From assembly GCF_910592395.1 (NCBI RefSeq), contig NC_088314.1:10724001-10788000 (forward strand): a DNA stretch of 64,000 nt. Reading direction: 5' to 3'. Positions within the stretch are counted from its first letter, which is position 1; every line of letters begins with the position of its first letter. The notes under the pieces are model-generated. The model saw only the letters and a list, made by a program, of their open reading frames with translations, searched no databases and was not told the DNA's origin. This document shows, one piece after another, positions 34,014 to 46,400 of this stretch. The stretch comes from Lineus longissimus. Its lineage: Eukaryota; Nemertea; Pilidiophora; Heteronemertea; Lineidae. The position numbers were made by a program, and so were the translations under genes.

Positions 34014-35066
34014 TCAGGCTAAATAGTTCTCTAAAGTTGGAGGGTCCAGTTGAAAGTACTGACTCGTCTGATTGCCATAGACACATGTACGACAGTTGAC
34101 CAGAACAGCACCTACCAAGTAATACTTGGCTACTGGAGACAACAGTACTTTTACATTTTTCCTAAAGTCCAAAAACGCGTAGTTTCGCACCAAATTTCCG
34201 AACTCCCATTCCACGCATTGACAGACAGAGGACATTCTCCTGTTGAATTCTTCTTCTGCGGCACACAGGTTTGCTCCTCTGAATGGACTCGACAGATACC
34301 TTCGAATGGGATAAGCCGGATCGCCGTATATTGCAAATGGCAGGCCATTCCTATCAGTGAGATCTCTAGCCTCCATTTGCTCCATCAGTCCACTCATACG
34401 AAGCAAAGCGCAATCATGTCAACGCCCTTCCAGTGGACCATACAGATGCGTAATCAACCCGTTTGGTATGACTACTGACTGAAATTTAATCGCATGTATA
34501 CGCTTATGCCCATTATAACACACGCGTTGATGCGTGTTGGCACGGTTCGTCCTATATGCAGGCCATCTACGAAACCTATGCAGTTCAGCAGCGGGGCACC
34601 CTTCGCGTGTATCTGGTCTGCATAGATTTGAAGTTGTGCGGGACCCAGCCATGGGTTGTCGAGAGTCCTCAAACGATGAGCATGAGTGTTGTACAGAAGG
34701 CTTATAGTCTCATTAATCGCCATTGACATGGTAGATGCAGGTCGTCCAAAAAACCTTTCCAAATCGCTCAGTCTGTTCGGATACGAAAATCGCCTTGAAA
34801 ACAATACACAATGCATCGATTCCGCTGCACGTGCACCTGTTTGTTACAGTAATCACATCAGGAAGTCCCGACAAGCGATACAGACGATACAGTTCTTCCT
34901 TCCTTAACCGAAAGTTGAACCATGACTGGTCATCAGTAAGCTCATCCAAATTAAACCTCGGCCATTGAGGGTCGTATGTAATCTCGCGTTCCTGTGGTCT
35001 ATCGTGAAAAAGAATGTATAGAAGATCTTCATCCTCTTCCTCGACTGCCATTTGTAGAAGGTCCAT
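34014..35066 (-). pseudogene. Harbinger (DDE_4) transposase, several frameshifts
   Basis: Overlapping frames at 35066-34713, 34816-34472, 34652-34419 and 34406-34014 form one protein. An acidic N-terminus is followed by GLPDVITVTNR (HTH region), GFVDGLHI (first Asp), FAIYGDPAYPIRRYL (second Asp) and CVEWEFGNLVRNYAF (Glu). At least three frame changes are needed to read through. Similarity to the 22543 and 41949 transposases is low, so this is a separate Harbinger lineage. Confidence 0.75.
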
Positions 35067-35347
35067 GTTGAAAGTCTAGTGAGCGTCGACTGTTCACTTT
35101 ACCACTTGTAGGTCTCCTCGAACATGACCCGTGCAAAGTGCAGAAAATAATTACCTAACCTGTCGAATGCCATTGACAAATTGAAGGTACCTGCCTTCTA
35201 CAAGGGAAACTTACATAAACCTTGTCTATTAACTATCCGTAAAGGCTAACCGAAATCACGATAAATTAAACGTTGACCGTTTCACGGTTACGGATGACTA
35301 AATGTAGTCGTTAGGCCTAAATGTACTGGTGCGAATACTCTCTATTG

Positions 35348-36373
35348 CTGCTAACGACCTTTCTACGGATACCGGTGTGGACGCGATGTGTCATTCGAGA
35401 GGCGGAATGAAAATGTCGCTTGAGTATAGCGGTTGAGAGAGGGGAGCGTAGCGTAGCGGAGCCCCATCTCCCAACTTTATGTATTCAAGCAAGGGATCAT
35501 GATCATTTTGTCTATAATTTAATTCTCTCTTGAATGCACTTGGTGTCGTGTCAATACAGCCGATATTGAGTGAGTTTTGGGCAAAAATAGACACTAGGGT
35601 CGGCTGCGGAACGTAACTCCCCTCAGCCGAGGGTCACACACCGAAGGGGTTGAGGACTGTTCAAATCGTACGTACGCACAATTTTTCCGATTATTCAGAC
35701 CACCATTTACCCAAGCATAGGCTACAACAAATTTTAAGAACCGTTTAGAGACGTCAACAGGCTTACAGGTCATTATGAGCCACAAACAAAGGAAGAACAT
35801 TGATGATTTTTTTATCATCAGTCTATTTAATAGTTTCATCTAGTTTTAAGTTTATTCGTGGATACTTGCACACAGCAATATGAAACATATAGGCCTAACA
35901 TAATCGATACAGTAAATAACATGAACCCCTGCAGTTTTCTGGAATATACCAGTAATACATTCGTTTTAACACTCAATAACGCTTGTGTTTCTGTTTCTAT
36001 ATAAAACTATTACATTTTATGCAAGATAAATTCCAAGGACAAATAATAGGAACGTGTTTATAAAATTCCTTTGTGGTTACAGGAGAGTTCCCACTTAAAT
36101 GAATGATATTAAGTATCAATCACCACAATCCTCATGTTTATGACACTTTTCACTTTCGAATCGATTATAAATCTTATTTTTGTGATTGAAAATGGCAGTA
36201 TTATGCTGCTTCAATTCGAGCGGGAAATGTACCACAGGAGGCAGAGCATGCTCCGCACAAAACAGTGAACTCTTCACTGTCTCCATTTTCCACTTACACA
36301 GCAGACAGTTCACAGTTGGCCAGATGCTTTCGCCGTCTATTATCCGCTTCTTGAATTAACAATGAGTGGGCCC
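35348..36373. other. No gene; small LamG-exon scrap
   Basis: At 36187-36233, 'atgctgcttcaattcgagcg' and its neighbours match the middle of the LamG exon (about 16537-16580), a 47-bp orphan scrap. I recognise nothing else. Confidence 0.5.
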
Positions 36374-36905
36374 ATACGTGAGACAAAAAGTTACCAGATT
36401 GTGACTCGTGGCTGTGAATGATAGGACCCCGACCCCTGATCACTGCCAAACTTTATATGTGAGACAAAAAAATTCCTGATTGTGACTTACGGCTTGGAAT
36501 GATGGGACCCGACCCATGACCACTGCCAAACTTTATATGTGAGACAAAAAGTTACCAGATTGTGACTCGTGGCTGTGAATGATAGGACCCCGACCCATGA
36601 TCACTGCCAAACTTCATACGTGAGACAAAAAGTTACCAGATTGTGACTCGTGGCTGGGAATGATAGGAGCCCGACCCCTGATCACTGCCAAACTTCATAC
36701 GTGAGACAAAAGTTACCAGATAGTGACTCGCGGCTGTGAATGATAGGACCCCGACCCATGATCACTGCCAAACTTCATACGTGAGACAAAAAGTTACCAG
36801 ATTGTGACTCGTGGCTGGGAATGATAGGACCCCGACCCATGATCATTGCCAAAATTCATACTTGAGACAAAAATTTACCAGACTGTGACTGGCAGCTGGG
36901 AATGA
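36374..36905. repeat. Minisatellite, ~81-bp unit, 6.6 copies
   Basis: Unit starts (at 'atacgtgagacaaaaagtta' or its variants) lie at 36374, 36455, 36535, 36616, 36697, 36777 and 36858, giving periods of 80 or 81 bp. Units differ by a few substitutions and single-base gaps; the last is the most diverged. Confidence 0.95.
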
Positions 36906-37802
36906 GAGGACCTAACCACCCCAACCCCTCATACTCCTGGCACATAGGGGAAAACAGGTCTCTTATTGTGACATGTTGTTGGAAATGATACCGCCTGTAG
37001 CCGCCCATCCTCACTGCTAAAATGAAATAAAAGAGTCAAAATTTCAAATTCAAATTGATTTATTGATTTATCATCTATTCGGCTACAGTCAAAAACTATA
37101 TATATAGTACAAATTAAAAACACGTGGTCATTCAACAATATTCCAGATTATCATACCTCATTAGTATGTGAGCCAATCACGTCGCGTCATTCACGACCAC
37201 GTGCCATGCGATAATTTTGACTATTCCACGGCATTATTCCACGGCTGACGTCATCGATGACGCGATATTGCAAATGGCGGCCATTAAGATTTTGACGAAA
37301 TCGGCGATAAAAAACAGCATATTTACGGCGTTTTAAGCCAGGAAGTTGCACAGTGATACTGTCAGGGTCTTGAATTACACCCACAAAGTAGGTAGGTTGC
37401 ATTGGGTGGGACTGTTACATTCACGAACAGAAAGTACAAGGCATTCAAGTTGGGCCTGGACTCGCTTCAAACAAACATCGTCTGCTAATGTAAACACACA
37501 CTGTCTACAGTACATAATGTACACGTCTTGGCTCCATACATGATTTGCGTATCCGCCGATTAAAAATCACTTTGACAGTGGTTTGGGTCGCTGTGCAAAA
37601 CCTGCTGGGCCGATTTCTTCAAGGTTTGGTTTAAAGCCTCGTGAAATAATTTTTGACCTGACAAATAATTTTGACTATTCTATGGCTTGACATGCAATAT
37701 TTATATAATATTCAATGGTATTCTTCGTTGCGCAGAGAATGTGCGCAAAAGCAAACACACAGTAGAATGTTTACTGTTTAATGCGATATCGACAACAGTG
37801 AA
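36906..37802. other. Intergenic, shared dispersed repeat word
   Basis: 37148-37215 (attatcatacctcattag and following) resembles 1163-1230 in the no-TSD family. No gene is seen. Confidence 0.4.
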
Positions 37803-37829
37803 ATGCTCTACTGTGGTATAGTAGAGAGT

Positions 37830-38061
37830 ACGTTGCAGGAGGATATTACTAAATTTCGGCCTACTCGTACGCATCAAGTCATGCTTTACAGAAATGGCAA
37901 TGAGGTAAACTATTTTTGTCGTGTGCGTAATTCATATGCACAATGGGCCCTTTCAAGAACATATTTTGTTGGAGGATCATTAAAAAAGCGGCGAATGTCG
38001 AATTTAAGTTTTTTTCCAAAAATCTCGTCCAAGCACGACATGGTAAAGAGCCGGAAAATAG
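37830..38061 (+). pseudogene. Divergent LamG-like exon fragment (fourth paralog)
   Basis: The frame reads DITKFRPTRTHQVMLYRNGN and MSNLSFFPKISSKHDMVKSR, paralogous to the 3' half of the unit 2 and 3 exons, and ends with the same a|gt junction. The 5' half is absent. It is more diverged than the three tandem units, so it is older. Confidence 0.6.
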
Positions 38062-38177
38062 GTCGTACAAGCGTCTGACCACTTGCTTTCTAAAGTTTCT
38101 AAAATCCAACTTGAACTGTTATTATTATTTTCATTACTTATTAACCTCCCAGACGGGAGAATAAAATTTACAGGATA

Positions 38178-40051
38178 CTGTGTAGTATGCATTAATCGGT
38201 CGGCCCGCGAAACTTGTTCGAATGGAAAGTCGTTGAATATCCAGGTTCAGGTAACTATTGATCAACCCGTCATCCGCAATGAACGATGTCTTCATTGGTG
38301 CGTGAGTGGATGGAAGCAAATCAACGATGTCTTCGTCAACGTGTTCTGGAACGGGTGGTTCATCAGGTTGCAGCAGCCTGCATGCACTCCAGGACGTGCG
38401 GACTTCCTCTTCATTTATCGGGGCCCAGGAGTCACTTATGATTTGCAAAACTATCTGTCTGGTTATAGGTTCGCAACGACCATTTTCATCATTGTTGTCG
38501 ATTTTCCAGGTTTTCCACCTTCTTCGCATGTTACTTTTAAAAGATCAGATGATTGTTCGATCAAGGGGTTGAACCAGCGAGGTACATCTCCCTGGGATCA
38601 TCTCTACAAAACCCGGCGCATCTTCAATGTGACGCTGCACCTGTGCATGTGGATGGACCGGGAACATGTCCCATATCAACAGGAACGGAAATTCGTCCCC
38701 TATTAAAGGGAATAAGACAATCATTCACCCATGAAAGAAGGGTCTGCCAGTTGGCCCAACCCGTTTCGGACGCCGATACACGAACGTTGCTGGGAGCATT
38801 TTCCCTCAAACCCTCAATTTCTGCGCCGTCTGCCCTTAGGCCTTTGAAGATGACACTTGCAGGCATTTTCCTGCCATTTACTGTTATACCCAATGTGACA
38901 GTGCACCCTATTTTTGAGTTACCATGAGAAGTACGCACATCAATTTGTTTCGCGTTGTATGTTTACTGTGGTGCCATGTCATAAAGTGCAAAAGTTTCAT
39001 TCATATTAATAACAAGGTCTATCCCATTTTCGTCAACAGTCTGGGCAACTTGCTGCTGAAAATTTGCAACACGTTCATCCGCATTTACTGGGATAGCTGA
39101 GGAGTTTTTACATTGTTTCCGATAGCTGGAGAGAAAACCGGTCAGCCAACATTTGGATGCCCTGAATTCAGCTTGTTGAGACCGATGCTCACAGTATTCC
39201 AGTTGTTACTGTTGGGGAAGCTCATCCCACCACGCCAGGAATGAACGTTGGGCTTGAATAATCAGGTCTTCGCCCGAGAGTGGTACTCCCCGTTGTCGTC
39301 TTGCTTCCATCCACTCACGCACGAATCTGTCAACCTCTGGCCAGAGTGCTGAAAGGGAGTGATTTGCTTAACTATATTCCAACGAACCCTAACCCTTGAT
39401 TCACCTTGTATGACAAATGGATGAAGCCTTTTCTCACTGCTGCCGCATCTACTTTTTCACCGAAGCCAAGAAGCTAACGGATAAATTATCGAAAAACAGT
39501 GATTCTGAGGAACATGCAAAATGGAATGTGGTGACAACTTTGGCAACCCAAACATGCCGGGCGGGGGATGAATGGGTTAAAGTAGCTTTCACCGATGCCT
39601 CTTTGTCTCTGTCGACGCCTCTGCGACTGCCTACTGGTGACTTGAGGATGTCTCTCACGGAGTTCATCCTGTTCCAGCAGCCATCGTCGCAGAGTAGTCG
39701 GGGAATGTTATGGTCCCTTGCAAACTGAGCCGATGAAATGCCACGAGGGTGCCTTATGTTTTCATTGTGGAAGTTATCCACTAGAGAGTATGATCGGTAA
39801 TGGCGAGGAGGTCGGATATCAACATCATCATCTACTCCATTGTCCATACGCAATACGAAACTGTCCGAATGACGAGGAGTGTTAGAAATTTCACGCCAAA
39901 CATCATCTTGGTTTCGTCTGCAAACGAGGAATGTGATGCAAACATGCGCCGACAGAGAGGCCTTGCTCATCCGACCTCTTCTTCATGGATATTCAACGAC
40001 TTTCCATTCGAACAATCTTCGCGGGCCGACCGATTAACGTATACTATACAG
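38178..40051. mobile_element. Second Pogo/Tigger-like element (1,874 bp)
   Basis: It starts CTGTGTAGTATGC and ends GTATACTATACAG, with TA at 38176-38177 and 40052-40053. The inverted repeat continues through GGTCGGCCCGCGAA for about 65 bp (48 of 50 bases agree in the inner part). The terminal CTGTATA is shared with the 20132-23868 element. Confidence 0.85.
38190..39990 (-). pseudogene. Ruined Pogo/Tigger-like transposase
   Basis: Paralogous to the gene at 20326-21918. The recognisable blocks are an HTH-like exon (RHPRGISSAQFARDHNIPR, 39970-39449), the first-Asp region around 39000, VIFKGLRADGAEIEGL with ETGWANWQTLLSWVNDCLIP (38938-38624), and the C-terminal RRRWKTWKIDNND...VLQIISDSW with an acidic tail (38529-38134). 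Multiple frameshifts and a stop near 38960 separate the blocks. Confidence 0.75.
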
Positions 40052-40440
40052 TATATACTAGTATACAATATGACAGTACCGGTAACACAATCTCATATAA
40101 GAGGTACATTATAAAACATTACATCCAGGCCTATATAAAATCAATATCGCGTGAGCCGCTTGACCATTTCCTCCTCCCGGCAATGCCTGTTGCCAAAGTT
40201 CGGGTCGAGGAGGAGTTTCCTCAACGAGTTAACAACGCCGTCACTACGTTTGGGGAATTCTGGCCTCGCCCTCAAGAACGAGGCTAAACCGGGGCAAACC
40301 CCGCCTTGACGATGTTGCTGACCAGCGTACCTTTGGCCAACGAACCAGTGACAATATGGAAATGTAAGTCACGCGCAGGGGACTTAATCCTCTCTTATCT
40401 TTAGCACAACGAAAAACGATTCAAGTGAACTAGATCGTTT

Positions 40441-40483
40441 AAACGGGGCGGGGGGGGGGGGGCGGGGGGGGGGGCGGGGATTA
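40441..40483 (+). repeat. Poly-G tract
   Basis: Runs of 5-14 G interrupted by single C, able to form stacked G-quartets; it may also be an assembly-prone homopolymer. Confidence 0.8.
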
Positions 40484-40719
40484 TAAACGGATCCCTCCCT
40501 ACGAATAAGCATCTCGATTTTTTTATGCCAAACTTAAATCGCCAAACCTTGGCATAGTCAAAACATGTTTCGACCAGGGCTTGCAGGCCAGGAACAATAA
40601 TAGTATGTATAAGCGTAGCCGCAGAATTTAACTCGGTTTGGCCAACTCTTATGCCTCCAATTTTGGAGAGCTCTAATAAAAGGTCACTTATGAAAGGTGA
40701 TAATGGACACTTATAAAAG

Positions 40720-41790
40720 GTGACAATAGACTGCCTTGTCTCGTGCCTCGAGTGACTTTAAAAAGGGGGCTGAACTTAGCCTCAAAGCGAACCCTAGCAT
40801 CAAGATTATTATACCAGTTATACAAAAACAGCCAATGGTTAGCAGGTAATTCGTCCATCAATTTAAACAAACGACCGGGATGCAAATACTATCGAAACAC
40901 TTCTCGGCGTCTACCCCACGAATAAAAAGAGGGTTACCCTGATCCATAGCATATACAATAAGGCCATTTAGAATGCTACAGCAGATATCAGTACCACGAC
41001 CTTTGCGAAAGCCAAACTGTGTTTCTGATAAAATCGCCTCAGAACAAGATGGCGCCATAACCGACTCTGCCAACTTAGCAAAGGTAGAACTGAGTGTCAC
41101 CGGACGATAGCTATCAGGACGGTTAGGGCCCAGTGTAAGTTTCTTTAAAATTGGTACTATTAGACCAGTATGAAAAATATCAGGTACAATACATCGCGTA
41201 AATAAAGTGGTGTACAAGGAAAAGAGATGCTCTAACAGAATGTCACAGCTACCAAACAGCTGTGTACTGGTTCCCTTATAGCTCGCCAGGGAAACTATAG
41301 TTAACCTGGTGGATTGTTCGTGGAATCCGGGCATCCTGCCGCGAGTCTCCCAAAACTGAAAACATCATGTGACCGGCTATCATTGGCTGGCCCTTATAGG
41401 GCCTATATATAAACCAGACCTCAGGGCGCCCATCGGAGAGAGAGAGCGGGACCGAGGAAGAGCAACAGGGCAAAAAGGGGAACTAAGAAATACACAAAGG
41501 CTATTTAAGAAGGCCTCCCGAGTCTTGTATTACATTCCAAATAAAGAGCAAGGGTAAGTCCCAAAATTCGTAATACTATCTTTCGTGGTCGGATGACCTT
41601 GCTATTAACGTATATTAGGGGAAGGATCTCTGGGGACAGTCGGTCGAACATCTGACCTCTGGGAGGCCGTGATAATTCCCCCTCCAAACGTGACGGCTTG
41701 GGGCGGTTCACGCCCTGTACGTTACACCTGCCACAGTCAACCCAAAGTGAACAACAACATTTCTTCTGGTCACGAATCCGATTAAGCTCT
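40720..41790 (-). pseudogene. LINE block 3: reverse transcriptase part, truncated before the catalytic FADD box
   Basis: Minus-strand frames read LNRIRDQKK (continuing block 2), then ELFGSC-like sequence, DIFHTGLIVPILKKLTLGPN, SYRPVTLSSTFAKLAESV, ETQFGFRKGRGTDICCSILN, VDAEKCFDSI, a frame change near 40880, and HWLFLYNWYNNL ... VTRGTRQGSLLSP. These are non-LTR RT motifs 0-4. Homology ends near 40720, before the YADD/FADD motif. A 250-350-bp foreign stretch (about 41320-41600) interrupts the block. Confidence 0.75.
41390..41560 (+). promoter_or_regulatory. LTR-like TATA plus polyadenylation block inside the LINE
   Basis: TATATAAA at 41406-41413 and AATAAA at 41540-41545, about 130 bp apart, sit in sequence foreign to the LINE. 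That spacing resembles the U3-R border and polyadenylation signal of a solo LTR. No TG...CA ends or target duplication were resolved. Confidence 0.3.
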
Positions 41791-41948
41791 GGGCCCAGTT
41801 CCTGAAATGGCGCTAGGCCAGCGCTAAGCCTTAGCGTGGCGCTATGTCCTATCTGGCGCCACGCTACGACTAGCGTGGCGCCAGATGGGTTCCAAAGCCT
41901 AGCGCTGGTGCTATCTTGTGACAAATCAGCGCTTAAGTTATCAGCCCA

Positions 41949-43346
41949 ATGGCTGCCAACCAGGTCCTTTTTGGAAATTTATTCCAACAAATTCATCCAA
42001 TTCGCAGATTTAGGAGGTTTGAGTCCCCTCTGGATTATTACAATGATATTCAACTATTTGAAAGGTTCAGATTCAGGTCTGATAGCATTTTATATATAAA
42101 GATTTAATCCGGGAACAACTTGAAAGGGACACTCAGAGAAATTCTAGCCTCTCCCCTGAGACTCAAGTCTTAATTGCCATTCGCTATTTTGCCAGTGGCA
42201 ACTTCCTGCAGCTAGTAGGCGATTCTTTTGGGGTGTCAAAGTCGACAGCTTCAAGGACTGTGTTTGGTGTTACAAATGCTCTAAACAATCTTAAGGAACA
42301 GTTTATTCGTTGGCCCACAGACGCAGAAGCAGCAGTGATTGCACATGCATTCTACCAAAAGGCTAGATTTCCAAGAGTCATTGGTGCAATCGATGGCACC
42401 CACGTTGAAATACAATCGCCAGACATGCATCCAGGTGATGGCCATGACTATGAAGCAGCCTATGTGAACAGGAACCACTACCACTCCATTAATTGTCAAT
42501 TCATCTGTGACCACTTGGGTAAGTTCATAGGCCTAGCATAGGCCTAAATGTTTTACCATGTAGATTTTATATAAAGCTATCACTAAAACCCATTCTTACC
42601 AATCCATATGATGTAGGTTTGCCTAAATTAACAAAAACATTGGATGCAAATGCTCAAATTTTGACATGACCGGTCATGTTGTGTGTTTACATAGTTAAAA
42701 GTACATTCTGCAGCAAGGCCAATCAATTTCTCGAGTCTGGTTGTGCGAGACTATCTCCTGTACAGTGTGTCTCATAATAACAACATCAAGCTTATGGGGC
42801 TAGGGGGCATCTCAAAGATCACAATTGAAGCTGATAAAAATAAATATGAATATTTTTTTCTTTTCAGGTAAGTTTACCAATGTTGTGGCTAGATGGCCTG
42901 GCAGCACCCATGACGCATTCATATTCAGGACATCACAGATCTGCAGATACATGGAAACCTACAATGCACTGGGACAGAATGGAGTACTTTTGGGCGACAG
43001 TGGGTATGCATGCCGACCATTCTTGATGACTCCTTACTTGCATCCTGCAAATCAACATCAGACAAGATACAACCGGGCCCACAAACGGACAAGAGTGAAG
43101 GTTGAGCATTCATTCGGAGTTTTAAAGCGAAGGTTTCATGTTCTTCATGTAGAAGTGCGAATGCAGCCAGATAGAGTGTGCAGGATTATCACTGCCTGCG
43201 CCATCCTAAACAACATTGCCATTGACAGGAATGAAAGGTTGCCACCAGCAGATCGATTCCCTCGCATTGAAATGGATGATGAACCCTATGATGGACCAGA
43301 GGATGGGCGCCTGACAAGAGACCACTTGGCAAATACCTTCTTCTAG
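41949..43346 (+). pseudogene. HARBI1-like: HARBI1-type transposase, two exons, one frameshift
   Basis: ATG 41949 begins MAANQVLFGNLFQQ. The frame shifts by one in tatatataaaga near 42097 and continues with LSPETQVLIAIRYFASGNFL (HTH region) and VIGAIDGTHVEI (first Asp) to donor g|gtaagt at 42519. Exon 2 (42868-43346) continues in phase: TNVVARWPGSTHD, LLGDSGYACRPF (second Asp), VKVEHSFGVLKRRF (Glu), ending at TAG 43346. Only the one frameshift separates it from an intact gene. It is convergent with the accessory gene. Confidence 0.85.
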
Positions 43347-43443
43347 ACTGCAAGAGACAATAAGGAAACATGTAGACAGTGTTTACAATCATAACCGGTT
43401 TAATTCCTGCTAACTTGCTAATAAAACACATAGTACATTGTCC

Positions 43444-46400
43444 TCATTGCTCATTGGTCCGCGTACAAATTGACTCCAGAAGCTTGTCAATTTCACTTTG
43501 TGGCCGGCATGTCACACCTGTCTCAATAGACTGCTGCAATATTTGAATTTCAAGTAACAGCTTCTTCTTCTGGAGGGCCTCCAACTCCTCACTGGCGAGT
43601 TTTCTCACTTTGGCCGCTGCCATCTCATCCTTTAGTCTCTGCCCTTTCATCCTTTCATTCTCCAATGTCGTCTGCAGGACATCAAATTGTAAAGAAAGAA
43701 CATCAGCATAGCTCCTCTTCTTTGGAGTGGCGGTCTCATTGTCTGAAAGAAGGGTTTAAATCCTGCAAATACCTGATCAAAATAAGTGAGGGGACTATCT
43801 CAACATAGTTTAGTTTACACTAAAGGCTGCAAGGTGGGCCCTTATGGTTTTAACTTCAAAAACTAAGTTACTTTGGATCCAAAAACCTAGTTCCTATATA
43901 GAGCAAAAACTAAGATTCTTGAAATAATGAATAAATGGCTTAGGCCCTATTAGCCCGCAGACTTCATTGCATTGCAAATGAGTCCGTGGAGGGGGGGGGG
44001 GTACGTGTAACTTACTTTCTTTTGTGACAGTCTCCTTTTCTTTCTTTGCTGCACTTCTTGCTTGACCTAAAAAACAATGTTTATGCACATATATACTTGA
44101 TGTCTAGTATTGATGAATTGGCCACTCATGTACTGGGTAAATGAAATGGCTCTAAAATCTAAGCCGCTTTAGGCTTCTTGGTTCAAATTACTTTTGAGAT
44201 GGTCCCTTATGACATTTATAACTTGTAGTAAGATAAAAACCGATTGCTTACCTATGATTTCATCCAGAAGTATTAAGGTAGCAGGAAGGGTTGGGCGTTT
44301 GTGGTTTCTGAGTCTGAGGGGGTTGGTGTCTGTTGACTGTGCTTTAAGAGAGACTAGGCATGGCGCCAGTCTCTCTTAAAGTACAGTCAACAGGCATTTG
44401 GTCTCAGTATTTGGGTTTTGATTGCCATGACTGTACCCCTGTAAAAGTCAGAGGAGGAGAAGTTTGGAATGATGAAAGCATTGAAGAAGAAGAAATGTTA
44501 TTATTGAGGAAAGCAAAATTTATTATGAGACTAGAAGGCAGTGTCCTGACTTGATTATTTTGAAAAATGGCGGTCTGAACACATTAAAAGGTGGAACATG
44601 GCATTTTATCGACTTTGAAGTGTTCCGCAGTTAAAGGGAGACTATAGGCAGCAGCTAGGTAGGCAAGATAAAGTCATACAAATTTGCCAATAGGGGTCAG
44701 TCATATCTCTAGGCATGGCGCTAGTCTCTCTTAAAGCACAGTCAACAGGCATTTGGTCTTAGTATTTGGGTAAGTACAGAATCAAGGCAGCTCAGAGAGC
44801 AATGATTGAACGATGCTGTGGACAAGTCCAACGATACTGCATCAGTCACGACCAACTTCTCATCAGAAAGCGTCACCACCAGCATATTCAATGTTCAGTT
44901 CCAACCTGTACCAGTCCAATGCACGCCTGTCATGGTCAGCAGTGGTCAGCTTAGCGCGATATGGAACATTCTTCCGAAACTCAAGCGAGGGAAGTCTGCT
45001 CATTAGCCTATCTCGCGCACTGCTCCTTCTTGTCAAACATCGTAGTGAAATCGTGGTGCAGTGGGGCGTCCTCGAGGATTGCAGCTGGTCGGACAGACGT
45101 GAGGTGGAATGTGGGCGGCTGCACTTCTTCGTTGATGTGCGATGGCAGATAGCACAGTTGTTGCGTTGCATGACAGCTGAAAGTGAATGTGATATCATAG
45201 AACTGAGGCGTTTGCAATGAGACTATAGGTGAAGTAGAAGGAAGGAGTGAAATGGGCCATCTTCCAGTGACTAATATACAGAGTAAGGGCACTGGGTGTT
45301 GTTAGATTCAGCATTGAATGTATTCCTCGTACAAGCGTGAATAGTGTGGACATACAGTGAGAGGTGAGAGACCCCTATTGACTACTTCTTGTAACTTTAT
45401 CTTGGATAGTGCCCCTTTATCAAGACTGAAACCCACTGTGCGGGGCTAAGAAATTACCTTTATAATCCTAGTTGGATAACCACTGTGTAGATGATTTGAA
45501 GAGTGCTCTGTGGATGTGTGCCTGTAATGTCAATGAAAGTATGATGTGGTGATGACGATAGTGGAATGACGAAATATTGGAAAGAGATCTATTCCTAGAA
45601 GAACATATGTCCTGTTTTGACTAGGTGGCGCATTTTAGAATCAGCAGTGAGCACTGTGTGTAACATGGTGGAGGCAGCGGAGATAATAACTGTGTCGAAA
45701 GTATTGTTATAGGGCCTTCCCTAGGCCCATGGGGTTAAATTTACAATCCACGATTGAAAAGACGTAGTTTGATCGCATTCAACTATAAATACATTGAACA
45801 GTTGTGTTCCTTTAGTCAACCGATGACCTTTTGTTGGGCCATGATCGGGGATTGTAAACTGTAAATGTATTATGGACTGGGAGACGGGGGAAACACAAGT
45901 GAAACTGAAATAGACCAAAACAAGTGATTTTGGGGCTTTGGTTTAGACGCATGCCCCACATGGGATTACGGTTCATGTGAACTTGTTGACATCTACATGA
46001 TCTAGTGCTGTTATTGGTCATGGTACATGGTAGGCCTAATTATCATGGCTATATGTTTCAGGAAAATCTCGGAGTAAAATGAACTGCCGATGAATAATGA
46101 TGTTGTTCATGTTTACCATGTTTACTAGTACATAGCCATAGGGTATGCACTGGCCAGTGCACTTTCTGCACGTCGTCATGGTCATGTACTAGGCCTACGT
46201 GATACCTTGCATATTTTGTTTTTTGAATGTGCATGCTTTTTGGGCAAAATCACTTGTACCAACACTAATGAATAATGTCTTCTTATCCCTATGACTCCAT
46301 ACACAGTGAGGGCATTGTCCCATTCCCATCAAATGGTAACTTATTGTACCGTTTTAGGGTGGAAGTTTGGGAGCAGATACCTACCGTTGCACGCCTGTCA

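Larger units (their letters stand above)
30635..35347. mobile_element. Decayed PIF/Harbinger element with accessory gene (second Harbinger)
   Basis: CAATAGAGAGTATTCGCACC at 30635-30654 is repeated inverted at 35328-35347; after a short gap ACGACTACATTTAG also matches between the arms. Inside lie a plus-strand Myb-like accessory gene and a convergent minus-strand transposase, both broken, and a 1.43-kb fold-back element (31224-32654). Confidence 0.75.

Noticed and set aside
30635-35347. A clear 3-bp target duplication for the second Harbinger
   Set aside because: Flanks (acaa and ctgc) do not match; the ends may be a few bases off or mutated, so no duplication is claimed.
36374-36905. CRISPR-like array
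   Set aside because: The whole 81-bp unit repeats without unique spacers, and the context is animal DNA; it is a minisatellite.
37148-37215. Another full copy of the no-duplication repeat
   Set aside because: Only about 60 bp resemble 1163-1230; no termini are present.
44360-44554. 64-aa ORFs, on either strand, repeated in all five 5' modules
   Set aside because: Opposite-strand ORFs are equally conserved and the copies are nearly identical, so conservation says nothing about coding. The ORF begins inside a hairpin arm.
44813-45220. 135-codon ORF recurring in three long repeat copies
   Set aside because: No domain; overlapping frames are equally open; explained by young copies of a non-autonomous repeat.
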